The notes beneath the pieces are model-generated. The model ran no database searches and had not been told where the DNA came from. It saw only the letters and a list, made by a program, of their open reading frames with translations. From Streptomyces sp. ISL-12 (lineage in GTDB: Bacteria > Actinomycetota > Actinomycetes > Streptomycetales > Streptomycetaceae), in assembly GCF_018614415.1 (NCBI RefSeq), contig NZ_JAGGOO010000110.1:62001-126000 (forward strand): 64,000 bases of DNA, given 5' to 3'. Positions 26,067-34,806 of the stretch are shown piece by piece. Numbering within the stretch: position 1 is the first letter of the stretch; each line of letters starts with the position of its first letter. Position numbers and translations under genes: made by a program.

Positions 26067-27086
26067 ATGTCCGTGAAACCTGAACCCTCGTCGCCCTCGG
26101 CACCGTCGCCCGCGCTCTTCGCGGGTCCCTTCGCCCTCGGCACGCTGTCGGCCCCGGACGGGCCGGCCTTCCCCGCCCTCGTCACCCCCGATCGCCAGGC
26201 GCTCGATCTGCGGGCCGCCCTCGGCGACGACCGGCTGACCACCCGGGAACTGCTGGAGAGTTGGGAGTCCGCGCTGCCGCGGCTGCGGGCGCTGGCCGGT
26301 GACGCCGGTCAGGTCCGGCGGCCGCTGGCCGAGTTCCGGGTGCACGCGCCCATCGAGCCGCGCCAGGTGTTCCAGTCCGGGGCGAACTACCGGCAGCACG
26401 TCATCGACCTGCACGTCGCGCACCGTGCCCCGGGTGACGACCGGCCCGAGGCGGAGCGGCGTGCGGAGGCCGCCGAGATCATGGACCGGCGGGCGGCGCG
26501 CGACCTGCCGTACGTGTTCATCGGCCTGCCGAGCGCGATCACCGGCCCGTACGACGACGTCGTCCTGCCCGCCTGGGCCGAACAGCCCGACTGGGAACTG
26601 GAGTTGGCGGCGGTCATCGGCCGGCCGGCCCACCGGGTGTCCGTCGCGGAGGCGCTGGACCACGTCGCCGGGTACACGATCGCCAACGACCTGACCGACC
26701 GCGCCACCGTCTTCCGCCGGGACATGCCGCAGATCGGCACCGACTGGCTGCGCAGCAAGAACGCCCCCGGGTTCACCCCGCTCGGCCCGTGGATCGTGCC
26801 CGCCGAGTCGGTCACCGACCCCGGCGACCTGCGCCTCGTACTCAAGCTGAACGGCGAGACCATGCAGGACGAGTCCACCGCGGACATGCTCTTCAGCCTG
26901 GCGCGCATGGTCTCCTACGCCTCGCAGACCGCCCGGCTCCTCCCCGGCGACCTGGTGCTCACCGGCTCCCCGGCCGGCAACGGCATGCACTGGGGCCGGC
27001 TGCTGCGCGACGGCGACGTGATGGACGCCTCCATCACCGGGCTCGGCGCCCAGCGCACCCGGTGCGTCGCCGAGGAGGCGTCGTGA
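26067..27086 (+). CDS. Fumarylacetoacetate hydrolase (FAH) family protein
   Basis: A 339-aa protein of the FAH superfamily. The active-site region shows QVFQSGANYRQHVIDLHV, the metal ligands in DWELELAAVIGRPAHRVS and the typical DLVLTGSPAGNGMHWGRLL. Members hydrolyse or decarboxylate oxo-acid products of ring cleavage with Mg2+ or Mn2+. The ATG at 26067 lies only 2 bp from a GGAGG; GTG 26073 (two codons later) has ideal spacing of 8 and may be the true start. First gene of a seven-gene operon; its stop overlaps the next start (GTGA). The operon has a second FAH protein at 31190. Confidence 0.85.
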   Translation: MSVKPEPSSPSAPSPALFAGPFALGTLSAPDGPAFPALVTPDRQALDLRAALGDDRLTTRELLESWESALPRLRALAGDAGQVRRPLAEFRVHAPIEPRQVFQSGANYRQHVIDLHVAHRAPGDDRPEAERRAEAAEIMDRRAARDLPYVFIGLPSAITGPYDDVVLPAWAEQPDWELELAAVIGRPAHRVSVAEALDHVAGYTIANDLTDRATVFRRDMPQIGTDWLRSKNAPGFTPLGPWIVPAESVTDPGDLRLVLKLNGETMQDESTADMLFSLARMVSYASQTARLLPGDLVLTGSPAGNGMHWGRLLRDGDVMDASITGLGAQRTRCVAEEAS

Positions 27087-28045
27087 CCCCGGACCGCACC
27101 GACCCGGAGGGCTCGATCGCCCGGGCGGCGAAGGCGTACTCCAACTGGGGCCGCTGGGGCGCGGACGACGTGCTCGGCACCTTGAACTTCCTCGACGAGG
27201 CCAAGCGCCGCGAGGGCGCCGCACTGGTCCGGCGGGGCGTGAGCTTCTCCCTGTCGCAGCGCTTCGACATGGACGGCCCGCAGCAGGGCTGGCGGCGGCG
27301 CACCAACCCGGTGCACACCATGCTGGACACCGGCACCGACGCGGCCCTCGGCAACCAGGGGTTCCCGCACGGCCTCGGCGGCGCCGACGACGTGATCGCG
27401 ATGCCGCTGCAGTGCTCCACGCAGTGGGACGGGCTCGGGCACATCTTCGATCACGGCAAGGCGTGGAACGGGCGGGACGCGGCGCGCACGGTCACCTCGG
27501 ACGGCGACCTCGTCACCGGCATCGAGCACATGGCCCCGCACGTCGCCGGGCGCGGTGTGCTGCTGGACGTCGGCCGGGTGGTCGGGGCGGACGGGGAGCT
27601 GCCCGACGGCTTCGCGATCACCGAGGAGCACCTGACGGCGACCGCCGAGGCGCACGGGGTGAGGGTCGGCCGCGGGGACATCGTCGTCGTCCGCACCGGC
27701 CGGCTCACCCGGGCCCGCCGTGCGGGCTGGGGCGAGTACGCGGGCGGTCCGGCACCCGGACTGTCGTTCACCACGGCCGGCTGGCTGCACCGCACCGAGA
27801 TCGCCGCGATCGCCACCGACACCTGGGGTTTCGAGGTCCGCCCCAACGAGTTCGAGCACGCCTTCCAGCCGCTGCACCAGGTCGCCATCCCCAACATGGG
27901 CCTGCTGATCGGGGAGATGTGGGACCCGGACGCGCTCGCCGAGGACTGCGCGGCCGACGGCGAGTACGCCTTCTGGCTCACCGCCGCTCCCCTGCCCGTC
28001 ACCGGCGCGGTCGGCTCCCCCGTCAACCCGATCGCCGTCAAGTAG
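27083..28045 (+). CDS. Cyclase/kynurenine formamidase-like metal hydrolase
   Basis: A 320-aa protein from GTG 27083, overlapping the previous stop, with GAGGAGG upstream. The cyclase family (PF04199) motif is QCSTQWDGLGHIFDHG, where His and Asp residues bind metal, and the C-terminal part has FAHxxxHQVAIPNMGLLIGEM-like features. Relatives include kynurenine formamidase and isatin hydrolase. In this operon it could hydrolyse an amide or lactone intermediate. Substrate not known. Confidence 0.82.
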   Translation: MTPDRTDPEGSIARAAKAYSNWGRWGADDVLGTLNFLDEAKRREGAALVRRGVSFSLSQRFDMDGPQQGWRRRTNPVHTMLDTGTDAALGNQGFPHGLGGADDVIAMPLQCSTQWDGLGHIFDHGKAWNGRDAARTVTSDGDLVTGIEHMAPHVAGRGVLLDVGRVVGADGELPDGFAITEEHLTATAEAHGVRVGRGDIVVVRTGRLTRARRAGWGEYAGGPAPGLSFTTAGWLHRTEIAAIATDTWGFEVRPNEFEHAFQPLHQVAIPNMGLLIGEMWDPDALAEDCAADGEYAFWLTAAPLPVTGAVGSPVNPIAVK

Positions 28046-28069
28046 CCGGTGCAACGAAGGAGTTCCCCC

Positions 28070-29200
28070 ATGAGCGAAGCCCGCACGGTCCTGGTGATCG
28101 GCGGCGGTGCGGCCGGCAACGCCGTGACGGTCCTGCTGCGCCGCGCCGGTGTCACCGTGTCCCTGGTCGAGGCCAGGGACGACTGGAACGCGACCCGCGG
28201 CTCCGGCATCACCCTCCAGGGCAACGCCCTGCGCGTCCTGCGCGAACTGGGCGTCTGGGACCAGGTGGAGGCGTCCGGCTTCGGTTTCGGTTCGCTGGGC
28301 ATCACCACCCCCGACGGCACCGTCCTGCACGTCCAGGACGACCTGCGCACCGGCGGCGACGACCTGCCCGCCACCGTCGGCATGCAACGGCCCCGGCTCC
28401 AGCAGATCCTCATCGAGGCGGTGCGCGCCAGTGGCGCGTCGGTCCGCCTGGGCACCACCGCCGAGATCCTGCACCAGGACGCCGACGGCGTCCGCGTCCG
28501 CCTGAGCGACGGCTCCGAGCACCGCTACGACCTGGTGGTCGCCGCCGACGGCATGGGCTCCGCGACCCGGGCCGCGATCGGCATCACCGACAAGCCGGAG
28601 CCGACCGGCATGGCCATCTGGCGGGTCGCCGTGCCACGTCCGGCGGGCGTGACCCGTACCGACGTCGCCTACGGCGGCCCGGCCTACATCGCCGGCTACT
28701 GCCCCACCAGCGAGACGACGATCTACGCGTACGTCGTCGAGGACAACCGCGACCGCGCCGCCATCCCGCCGGACACGTACGCGGACGAGATGCGGCGCCT
28801 CACCGGCCACTACGGCGGCCACTGGCCGGAGATCACCGCGCACATCACCGACCCGGCCGGGGTCAACTACACGTGGTTCGACCGGATGCTGGTGGAGGGC
28901 TCCTGGCACCGCGGCCGGGTCGTGCTGGCCGGTGACGCCGCGCACTGCTGTCCGCCCACCCTCGCGCAGGGCGCCGCGATGTCCCTGGAGGACGCCTGGG
29001 TGCTGGCGCAGCTGCTCACCGCCGCCGACACCTGGGACGACGCGCTGTTCCAGGCCTACTACGAGCGGCGGATCACCCGGGTGCGGGCGGTCGTCGAGGC
29101 GTCCGTCCAGATCGGGCGGTGGCAGCTCGACGGGGTGCGCGACGCCGACGTCCCGGGCCTGATGGCCCGCACCATGACCGTGCTCCGGGAGCTGCCGTGA
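28070..29200 (+). CDS. FAD-dependent aromatic monooxygenase (PHBH/UbiH-like)
   Basis: A 376-aa flavoprotein from ATG 28070 with GAAGGAG upstream. The dinucleotide motif VLVIGGGAAGNAVTVLLRR begins at residue 7, the DG motif is VVAADGMGSATRAAIG, and the GD motif is VVLAGDAAHCCPPTLAQGAA. This is a single-component class A hydroxylase using NAD(P)H and O2. It would add a hydroxyl to an aromatic acid and so generate the catecholic substrate for the extradiol dioxygenase at 30223. Confidence 0.88.
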   Translation: MSEARTVLVIGGGAAGNAVTVLLRRAGVTVSLVEARDDWNATRGSGITLQGNALRVLRELGVWDQVEASGFGFGSLGITTPDGTVLHVQDDLRTGGDDLPATVGMQRPRLQQILIEAVRASGASVRLGTTAEILHQDADGVRVRLSDGSEHRYDLVVAADGMGSATRAAIGITDKPEPTGMAIWRVAVPRPAGVTRTDVAYGGPAYIAGYCPTSETTIYAYVVEDNRDRAAIPPDTYADEMRRLTGHYGGHWPEITAHITDPAGVNYTWFDRMLVEGSWHRGRVVLAGDAAHCCPPTLAQGAAMSLEDAWVLAQLLTAADTWDDALFQAYYERRITRVRAVVEASVQIGRWQLDGVRDADVPGLMARTMTVLRELP

Positions 29201-30216
29201 ACACCGCGGAAACGTACGGGCCGGCGCCCACCGTCGACGTGCACGCGCACGTCCTGCTGCCCGAGGTGGAGGCCCTGGTCGACGGCGCCCCGGGGCTCGC
29301 CGAGGCACGCGCGCTGGACGCCCGCCGCAACGGGCCCGCCGCCCTCGCCGTCAGCGGCCCGATGGTCCGCGACCGCCTCCCGAGGCTGACCGACGTGACC
29401 GTGCGGCTCGCGGCGATGGACGCCCAGGGCGTCGACGTCCAACTGGTCAGCCCCTCCCCCTCGCACTACCACTACTGGGCCGACGAGGAACTCGCCGGCA
29501 AGGTGTTCCGGCTGGCCAACGAGGCGACGGCAGCGCACTGTTCGGCCGCGCCCGGCCGGCTGCGCGGGCTGGGACTCGCCCCGCTCCAGCATCCGGCGCT
29601 CGCGGTCCGGGCCCTCGACCACGCCCTGGAGCAGGGCCTCGCCGGGGTGGAGATCTCCAGCCACGCCCCCGGCCGGGAGCTGTCCGACCCCGCCTACGAG
29701 CCCTTCTGGTCCCGGGCCGAGGAGACCGGCGCGCTGGTCTTCCTGCACCCCTTCGGCTGCACCCTCGACGAACGCCTCGACCAGTGGTACCTGTCCAACA
29801 CCGTCGGACAGCCGGTCGAGAACGCCGTCGCCCTCTCCCACCTGATCTTCTCCGGGGTCCTCGACCGCCACCCGGACCTGACGCTGATCGCCGCGCACGG
29901 CGGCGGCTATCTGCCCACCCACATCGGCCGCTCCGACCACGCCTGGTCGGCCCGCTCCGACGCGGGCGCCGGCTGCGCCCGCCTGCCCAGCAGCTACCTG
30001 AAACGGCTCTACTTCGACTCCCTCGTCCACGACCCGCACGTCCTGCGGGAGCTGGTGCGGGCCGCCGGGGCCGACCGGGTGCTGCTCGGCTCGGACTTCC
30101 CGTTCGACATGGGCACCGAGGACCCCCTCGGCGCACTGCGCGCCGCGCGGCTGTCCGAGGCCGACTTCGACGCCGTACGCGGCGGGAACGCCACCGCTCT
30201 CCTCCGGAAGGGATGA
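29197..30216 (+). CDS. Amidohydrolase-2 family (ACMSD-like) decarboxylase/hydrolase
   Basis: A 339-aa protein from GTG 29197, overlapping the previous stop by 4 bp. The metal site is visible: VDVHAHVLLPE near the N-terminus, LVFLHPFG, the AAHGGGYLPTHIG loop and the catalytic Asp in LLGSDFPFDMG. This is the signature of the aminocarboxymuconate-semialdehyde decarboxylase branch. In ring-cleavage pathways such enzymes remove a carboxyl group from an aromatic or semialdehyde intermediate. The substrate here is unknown. Confidence 0.85.
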   Translation: MNTAETYGPAPTVDVHAHVLLPEVEALVDGAPGLAEARALDARRNGPAALAVSGPMVRDRLPRLTDVTVRLAAMDAQGVDVQLVSPSPSHYHYWADEELAGKVFRLANEATAAHCSAAPGRLRGLGLAPLQHPALAVRALDHALEQGLAGVEISSHAPGRELSDPAYEPFWSRAEETGALVFLHPFGCTLDERLDQWYLSNTVGQPVENAVALSHLIFSGVLDRHPDLTLIAAHGGGYLPTHIGRSDHAWSARSDAGAGCARLPSSYLKRLYFDSLVHDPHVLRELVRAAGADRVLLGSDFPFDMGTEDPLGALRAARLSEADFDAVRGGNATALLRKG

Positions 30217-30222
30217 CACACC

Positions 30223-31155
30223 ATGCGTCTGCTCACCCACCTGCGCCACGTCGACCTCGCGGTGCCCGACTACGACAAGCAGCTCGACTTCTACGCCGGC
30301 GTCTGGGGTCTGACCAAGGTCGCCGAGGACTCCGGCCTCTCCTTCCTGGCGGCCGAGGGCTCCCCCGAGCAGTACGTCGTCCGGCTGCGCAAGGCCGAGG
30401 AGAAGCGCCTCGACCTGGTCTCCTACGGGGCCGCTTCGGCCGCCGACGTGGACACGCTCGCCGAACGGCTCCTCGCGGGCGGCGTCCAGCTGATCACCCG
30501 GCCGGGCACGGTGGACACCCCCGGCGGCGGTTACGGCTTCCGGTTCTTCGACGTCGACGGCCGCACCATCGAGGTCCTGGCCGACGTCGAGGTCCGGCAG
30601 CACCGCAAGATCGAGGAGAAGGAGGCGATCCCGGTCAAGCTCTCCCACGTCGTCCTCAACTCCCCCGACCTGAACCGCACCCGCGAGTGGTACGAGCGCC
30701 ACCTCGGCTTCGCCCTGTCGGACACGCTGTCCTCCCCGCACATGGGCGAGGTCATGCACTTCATGCGGATCAGCAACCAGCACCACTCGATGGCCATCGC
30801 CCAGGGCCCGCACACCGCCCTGCACCACGTCTCCTTCGAGATGCGCGGCCTGGACGAGTACATGCGCGGCTCGGGACGGGTGATGCGCGCCGGCTTCCGG
30901 AAGATCTGGGGTCCGGGCCGGCACATGGCCGGGGACAACACGTTCACGTACTTCCTCGACCCGCACGGCAACACCGTCGAGTACACCACCGAGCTGGAGA
31001 TCCTCGACGAGGACACCTGGCACCCGCACGTGTACGACTTCTCCCAGCCCGAGGTCACCGACCAGTGGGGCACGGCCAACCCCATGAACGAACTGGTCGC
31101 CAAGGAGTCCTTCAACGACCCCGACCGCGGCGTCTTCGTCGCGCCCCCGGTCTGA
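30223..31155 (+). CDS. Type I extradiol (VOC) ring-cleavage dioxygenase
   Basis: A 310-aa protein with two vicinal-oxygen-chelate repeats. The N-terminal one (HVDLAVPDYDKQLDFYAGVW) has no complete metal site; the C-terminal one carries His in LSHVVLNSPDLNRTREWYER, His in TALHHVSFEMRG and Glu in DPHGNTVEYTTELE, the Fe(II) triad. It should cleave a catechol-type ring by meta (extradiol) attack. It lies 6 bp after the amidohydrolase stop and is the centre of the predicted pathway. The catechol substrate cannot be named from sequence. Confidence 0.87.
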   Translation: MRLLTHLRHVDLAVPDYDKQLDFYAGVWGLTKVAEDSGLSFLAAEGSPEQYVVRLRKAEEKRLDLVSYGAASAADVDTLAERLLAGGVQLITRPGTVDTPGGGYGFRFFDVDGRTIEVLADVEVRQHRKIEEKEAIPVKLSHVVLNSPDLNRTREWYERHLGFALSDTLSSPHMGEVMHFMRISNQHHSMAIAQGPHTALHHVSFEMRGLDEYMRGSGRVMRAGFRKIWGPGRHMAGDNTFTYFLDPHGNTVEYTTELEILDEDTWHPHVYDFSQPEVTDQWGTANPMNELVAKESFNDPDRGVFVAPPV

Positions 31156-31189
31156 TCCTCCCCCGCCTACCGGAAAGCAGAGGCGCGCC

Positions 31190-32161
31190 ATGCGTTTCGC
31201 CGCCTACGAACACCACCACGAGCGCCGGGTGGCCGTCGTGGAGGAGGACGGCACCCTCTTCCCGCTGCCCGGCGTCACCTCGCTCACCGGCCTGCTCGCC
31301 GAGACCGGCGGCCTGCCCGGGCTGCTCGCCGCCGGTGCCGCCGCGCTCGGCGCGCCGCCCGGCCCCCGGGTCTCCGGGGTACGGCTGCTCCCTCCCCTGC
31401 GGCCCGCGTCCGTACGGGACTTCGTCACCTTCGAGGAGCACGTCGAGGGCGTACGCCGCTCCGTCGACGGCGTCGCCGGGGTGCCCGAGCAGTGGTACGC
31501 GGCGCCGACGTTCTACTTCACCAACCCGCACGCGGTCTACGGCCACCAGGACACCGTTCCGGTGCCGCCGGGCTCGGCCGTGCTCGACTTCGAGCTGGAG
31601 GTGGGCGCGGTGATCGGCCGGGAGGGCGCCGACCTCACCCCGGAGCAGGCCCGCGACCACATCGTCGGCTACACCGTGTTCAACGACTGGTCCGCGCGCG
31701 ACCTCCAGGGCGCGGAGATGAAGGTGGGCCTCGGCCCCTGCAAGGGCAAGGACACCGCCACCACCCTCGGCCCGTACCTCGTCACCGCCGACGAGCTGGA
31801 GCCGTACCGGGACGGCGACGGTTTCCTGCGGCTGGCCCTGACCGCCGAGGTCAACGGGGAGAAGGTCGGTGAGGACCTGCTGTCCAACATGAGCTGGACC
31901 TTCGAGGAGATGACCGCCTACGCCTCGCGCGGCACCCGGGTCGTCCCGGGTGACGTCCTCGGCTCGGGCACCTGCGGCAACGGCGGCTGCCTCGCCGAAC
32001 TGTGGGGACGGCGGGGCGAGCGGACCCCGCCGCCGCTGCGGCCAGGCGACACCGTCACGCTCACCGTCGAGGGCCTCGGCACCCTGGCCAACACCGTCGT
32101 ACCCGGCCCGGAGCCCGTCCCGCTGCCGGCCGGACGGCGGCGTGGCCGGGAGCGGCCGTGA
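31190..32161 (+). CDS. FAH-family hydrolase (fumarylacetoacetase-like), second copy
   Basis: A 323-aa protein. Active-site signatures are VLDFELEVGAVIGREGADL (metal ligands), VGYTVFNDWSARDLQGAEM and LGSGTCGNGGCLAELWG near the C-terminus. It is closer to fumarylacetoacetases than the first FAH protein, with a KGKDTATTLGPYLVTADEL loop. It would hydrolyse a C-C bond in the dioxoacid made after ring opening. Its stop overlaps the GTG of the SDR gene by 4 bp. Confidence 0.85.
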   Translation: MRFAAYEHHHERRVAVVEEDGTLFPLPGVTSLTGLLAETGGLPGLLAAGAAALGAPPGPRVSGVRLLPPLRPASVRDFVTFEEHVEGVRRSVDGVAGVPEQWYAAPTFYFTNPHAVYGHQDTVPVPPGSAVLDFELEVGAVIGREGADLTPEQARDHIVGYTVFNDWSARDLQGAEMKVGLGPCKGKDTATTLGPYLVTADELEPYRDGDGFLRLALTAEVNGEKVGEDLLSNMSWTFEEMTAYASRGTRVVPGDVLGSGTCGNGGCLAELWGRRGERTPPPLRPGDTVTLTVEGLGTLANTVVPGPEPVPLPAGRRRGRERP

Positions 32162-32913
32162 GGAGGCTGGAGGGCAAGGTCGTCGTGGTCACGGGTGCCG
32201 CCCGTGGCCAGGGCGCCGCCGAGGTGGCGGCCCTCGCCCGGGAGGGCGCCCGGGTCATCGCGACCGACGTGTCACCGGCGGGCGGCTGCCGCCGCCTCGA
32301 CGTCAGCAGCGACCGTGAGTGGTCCCTGCTGGCAGCCGAGTTGGCGGAGACGTACGGGCAGGTGCACGGCCTGGTGAACAACGCGGGCGTCACCTGGCGG
32401 GCCCGGGTCGGTGACGTACGGGCCGAGGACTTCGAGCGGGTCCACTCGGTCAACGTCACCGGTCCGCTGCTCGGCATCCAGCGGCTGAGCCCGCTGATGC
32501 CGCCCGGCTCCTCGATCGTCAACGTCGGCTCCTCCGCCGCGCTCACCGCGCACTACCCGGTCGCCTACACGGCGAGCAAGTGGGGTCTGCGGGGCCTGTC
32601 GAAGGCGGCGGCGCTGGAGCTGGGCCCGCGCGGCATCCGGGTGAACACGGTCCACCCCGGTCACATCGAGACCGAGATGACCGCCTCCGCCGCTCCGGCG
32701 TTCCGCGCGGCCAACGTCCGCGAGACCCCGCTGGGCCGCACGGGCACGGTCGACGAGGTGGCGCCGCTGGTGGTGTTCCTGCTGTCGGACGAGTCGTCGT
32801 TCATCACCGGCGCGGAGATCCCGGTGGACGGCGGGCTGACCGCGCACGGCGGCGTCAAGTCGGTCTCCGACGCGCTGCGCCCGCAGCCGCCGCCCGGTCC
32901 CGGCGCACCGTAG
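32158..32913 (+). CDS. Short-chain dehydrogenase/reductase (SDR)
   Basis: A 251-aa classical SDR from GTG 32158. The cofactor site is VVVTGAARGQGAAEVAAL, the NNAG motif LVNNAGVTW, the catalytic Ser in VGSSAALTAH and Tyr-Lys in PVAYTASKWGLRG. The C-terminus has the usual SFITGAEIPVDGGL. It is the last gene of the catabolic operon and probably oxidises or reduces an alcohol intermediate. It reads into the MFS gene after 36 bp, but that gene has its own promoter and operator. Confidence 0.88.
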   Translation: MRRLEGKVVVVTGAARGQGAAEVAALAREGARVIATDVSPAGGCRRLDVSSDREWSLLAAELAETYGQVHGLVNNAGVTWRARVGDVRAEDFERVHSVNVTGPLLGIQRLSPLMPPGSSIVNVGSSAALTAHYPVAYTASKWGLRGLSKAAALELGPRGIRVNTVHPGHIETEMTASAAPAFRAANVRETPLGRTGTVDEVAPLVVFLLSDESSFITGAEIPVDGGLTAHGGVKSVSDALRPQPPPGPGAP

Positions 32914-32914
32914 T

Positions 32915-32942
32915 GTACGTTCGTACGCTCTACGGGTAGGGT
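32915..32942 (+). promoter_or_regulatory. Promoter with TetR-type operator for the MFS gene
   Basis: GTACG-TT-CGTAC (32915-32926), extended to GTACGTTCGTACGCTCT, is followed by -10-like TAGGGT (32937-32942), 7 nt before ATG 32950, so the transcript is probably leaderless. The dyad overlaps the -35 position. The identical 17 bp recur at 34175-34191. Confidence 0.75.
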
Positions 32943-32949
32943 CGCGGCC

Positions 32950-34146
32950 ATGACAGTCGACACACCGGTCCGGCCCTCCGCGGCGGAGCGGCGGGCCCGT
33001 ATCGCCGTCGCCCTGCTGTTCCTCACCAACGGCGCCGTGTTCGCCAACCTGCTGCCGCGCTACCCGGAGATCAAGGCCGGTCTCGGGATGAGCAACGCCG
33101 TCTACGGGCTGGCCGTCGCCGCGTTCCCGGCCGGCGCCATCGTGGCGGGACCGGCGGCCGGCGCGCTCGTGCGCAGGTTCGGATCGGCGCGGGTCGCCGT
33201 CGGCTGCACCCTGCTGACCGCCCTCGGCGCCCTCGCCGCGGGTACCGCCGGCTCGGTGCCGGTGTTCGCGGCGGCCCTGTTCCTGGCGGGGGCGATGGAC
33301 GCGGTCACCGACGTCGCGCAGAACGCGCACGGCCTGCGCGTACAGCGCCGCTACGGACGTTCCGTCATCAACTCCTTCCACGCGAGCTGGTCCGTCGGCG
33401 CGGTCACCGGAGGCGCCATGGCCGCCGGGGCCATCGCCCTGGACCTGACGCGCGGACAGCATCTGACGGTCTCGGCGGTCGTCTTCGGCGCCGTCGCCTG
33501 CCTCGCCCTGCGGCACTGCCTGCCCGGACCCGACACCGGACCGGAGGCCGACGGCCCCGAGAACCGGCAGCCACGGCACCCGGGCACCGCCCGCCGTACC
33601 GCCTACGTGCTGACCGCCCTCGTCCTGATCGCCACCGCCGGCACCCTCGTCGAGGACGCCGGGAACTCCTGGGCCGCCCTCTACCTCTCCGGCTCCCTGC
33701 ACTCGTCGGCGGCGCTCGCGGCCACCGGCTACATCGCCCTGGTGGGCGCCCAGTTCGTCGGCCGCGTCATCGGCGACCGGCTCGTCGACCGCTTCGGGCA
33801 GCGCGCCGTGGCCCGGGCCGGCGGCCTGATCACCGCGGCCGGCATGGGCCTGGCCCTGGCGGTGCCCACCCTCCCCGGCACCATCGCCGGCTTCGCCGCC
33901 GCCGGGTTCGGCGTCGCCACCCTCGTACCCGCCGCGATGCACGAGGCCGACGCGCTGCCCGGCCTCAGACCCGGCTCGGGGCTGACGATCGTCTCCTGGC
34001 TCATGCGCCTGGGCTTCCTGCTCTCCCCTCCCGTCGTCGGCCTCGTCGCCGACGCCGCCGGCCTGCGGCTGGGCCTGCTGGTGGTACCGCTGGCCGGGGT
34101 CCTCGTGGTGCTGTTCGCCGGGGTGCTGCGGTCACGCGAGCGCTGA
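32950..34146 (+). CDS. MFS transporter (12-TM, YbjJ/fucose-permease-like)
   Basis: A 398-aa membrane protein with twelve helices. The N-terminal pattern FLTNGAVFANLLPRYPEIKA followed by AVAAFPAGAIVAGPAAGALV is that of the FucP/YbjJ subgroup with a variant motif A. It lacks a clear drug-exporter signature. It is controlled by the operator at 32915-32931 that also precedes the acetyltransferase gene, so the TetR gene two positions downstream is the probable regulator. Substrate may be a sugar or an inhibitor; unknown. Confidence 0.85.
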   Translation: MTVDTPVRPSAAERRARIAVALLFLTNGAVFANLLPRYPEIKAGLGMSNAVYGLAVAAFPAGAIVAGPAAGALVRRFGSARVAVGCTLLTALGALAAGTAGSVPVFAAALFLAGAMDAVTDVAQNAHGLRVQRRYGRSVINSFHASWSVGAVTGGAMAAGAIALDLTRGQHLTVSAVVFGAVACLALRHCLPGPDTGPEADGPENRQPRHPGTARRTAYVLTALVLIATAGTLVEDAGNSWAALYLSGSLHSSAALAATGYIALVGAQFVGRVIGDRLVDRFGQRAVARAGGLITAAGMGLALAVPTLPGTIAGFAAAGFGVATLVPAAMHEADALPGLRPGSGLTIVSWLMRLGFLLSPPVVGLVADAAGLRLGLLVVPLAGVLVVLFAGVLRSRER

Positions 34147-34174
34147 GCGCACTCCGGTACGCCCGTGCTGGAAG

Positions 34175-34204
34175 GTACGTTCGTACGCTCTCGCGGTGTA
34201 CGCT
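34175..34204 (+). promoter_or_regulatory. Second copy of the shared TetR-type operator and promoter
   Basis: GTACGTTCGTACGCTCT (34175-34191) is identical to the copy upstream of the MFS gene. A -10-like TACGCT (34199-34204) lies 7 nt before the acetyltransferase ATG at 34212, the same leaderless geometry. Confidence 0.75.
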
Positions 34205-34211
34205 CGCACCC

Positions 34212-34796
34212 ATGGCGACGACGGACCACTTCGCGGGGGACCCGCGCACCAACCTGGAACGCATGCGGGCGGGCGACCTCTACATCGCCGACGACCCGGA
34301 GATCGCCCGCCGCCAGCAGCGGGCCGTACACCTGGCCGCCCGCTACCAGGCCGCCTACGCCGAGGACGCCGACGCGGCCCGTCCGCTCCTCGCCGAACTG
34401 CTCGGCGCGCTCGGCGAGGAGGCACACGTACGGCCGCCCCTGTACGTCGACTACGGCAGCAACATCACGATCGGTGCCCGTACCTTCGTCAACTACCACC
34501 TCACCGCCCTGGACGTCGCCGCCGTCACCATCGGCGCGGACTGCCAGATCGGGCCGAACGTCCAGTTGCTCACCCCGACCCACCCGCTGGAGCCGGGGCC
34601 CCGCCGCGACAAGCTGGAGGCCGCCCGGCCGATCACCATCGGCGACAACGTGTGGCTCGGCGGCGGCGCGATCGTACTGCCCGGCGTGACCATCGGGGAC
34701 AACTCCGTCATCGGCGCCGGCGCCGTCGTCACCAAGGACGTCCCCGCGGACGTCGTCGCCGTCGGCAATCCCGCCCGCGTGGTACGGAGTCTGTGA
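34212..34796 (+). CDS. Sugar O-acetyltransferase (maltose/galactoside acetyltransferase family)
   Basis: A 194-aa left-handed beta-helix (LbH) acyltransferase. The N-terminal Mac domain has MRAGDLYIADDPEIARRQQR, and the hexapeptide repeats include ITIGARTFVNYHLTALDVA and VWLGGGAIVLPGVTIGDN. The catalytic His lies in LLTPTHPLEPGPRR. It transfers acetyl from acetyl-CoA to a sugar hydroxyl, often as a detoxification step. It shares its operator with the MFS gene and precedes the TetR gene by 10 bp, so the three form one regulon. Confidence 0.9.
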   Translation: MATTDHFAGDPRTNLERMRAGDLYIADDPEIARRQQRAVHLAARYQAAYAEDADAARPLLAELLGALGEEAHVRPPLYVDYGSNITIGARTFVNYHLTALDVAAVTIGADCQIGPNVQLLTPTHPLEPGPRRDKLEAARPITIGDNVWLGGGAIVLPGVTIGDNSVIGAGAVVTKDVPADVVAVGNPARVVRSL

Positions 34797-34806
34797 GTCT
34801 GTCGCC

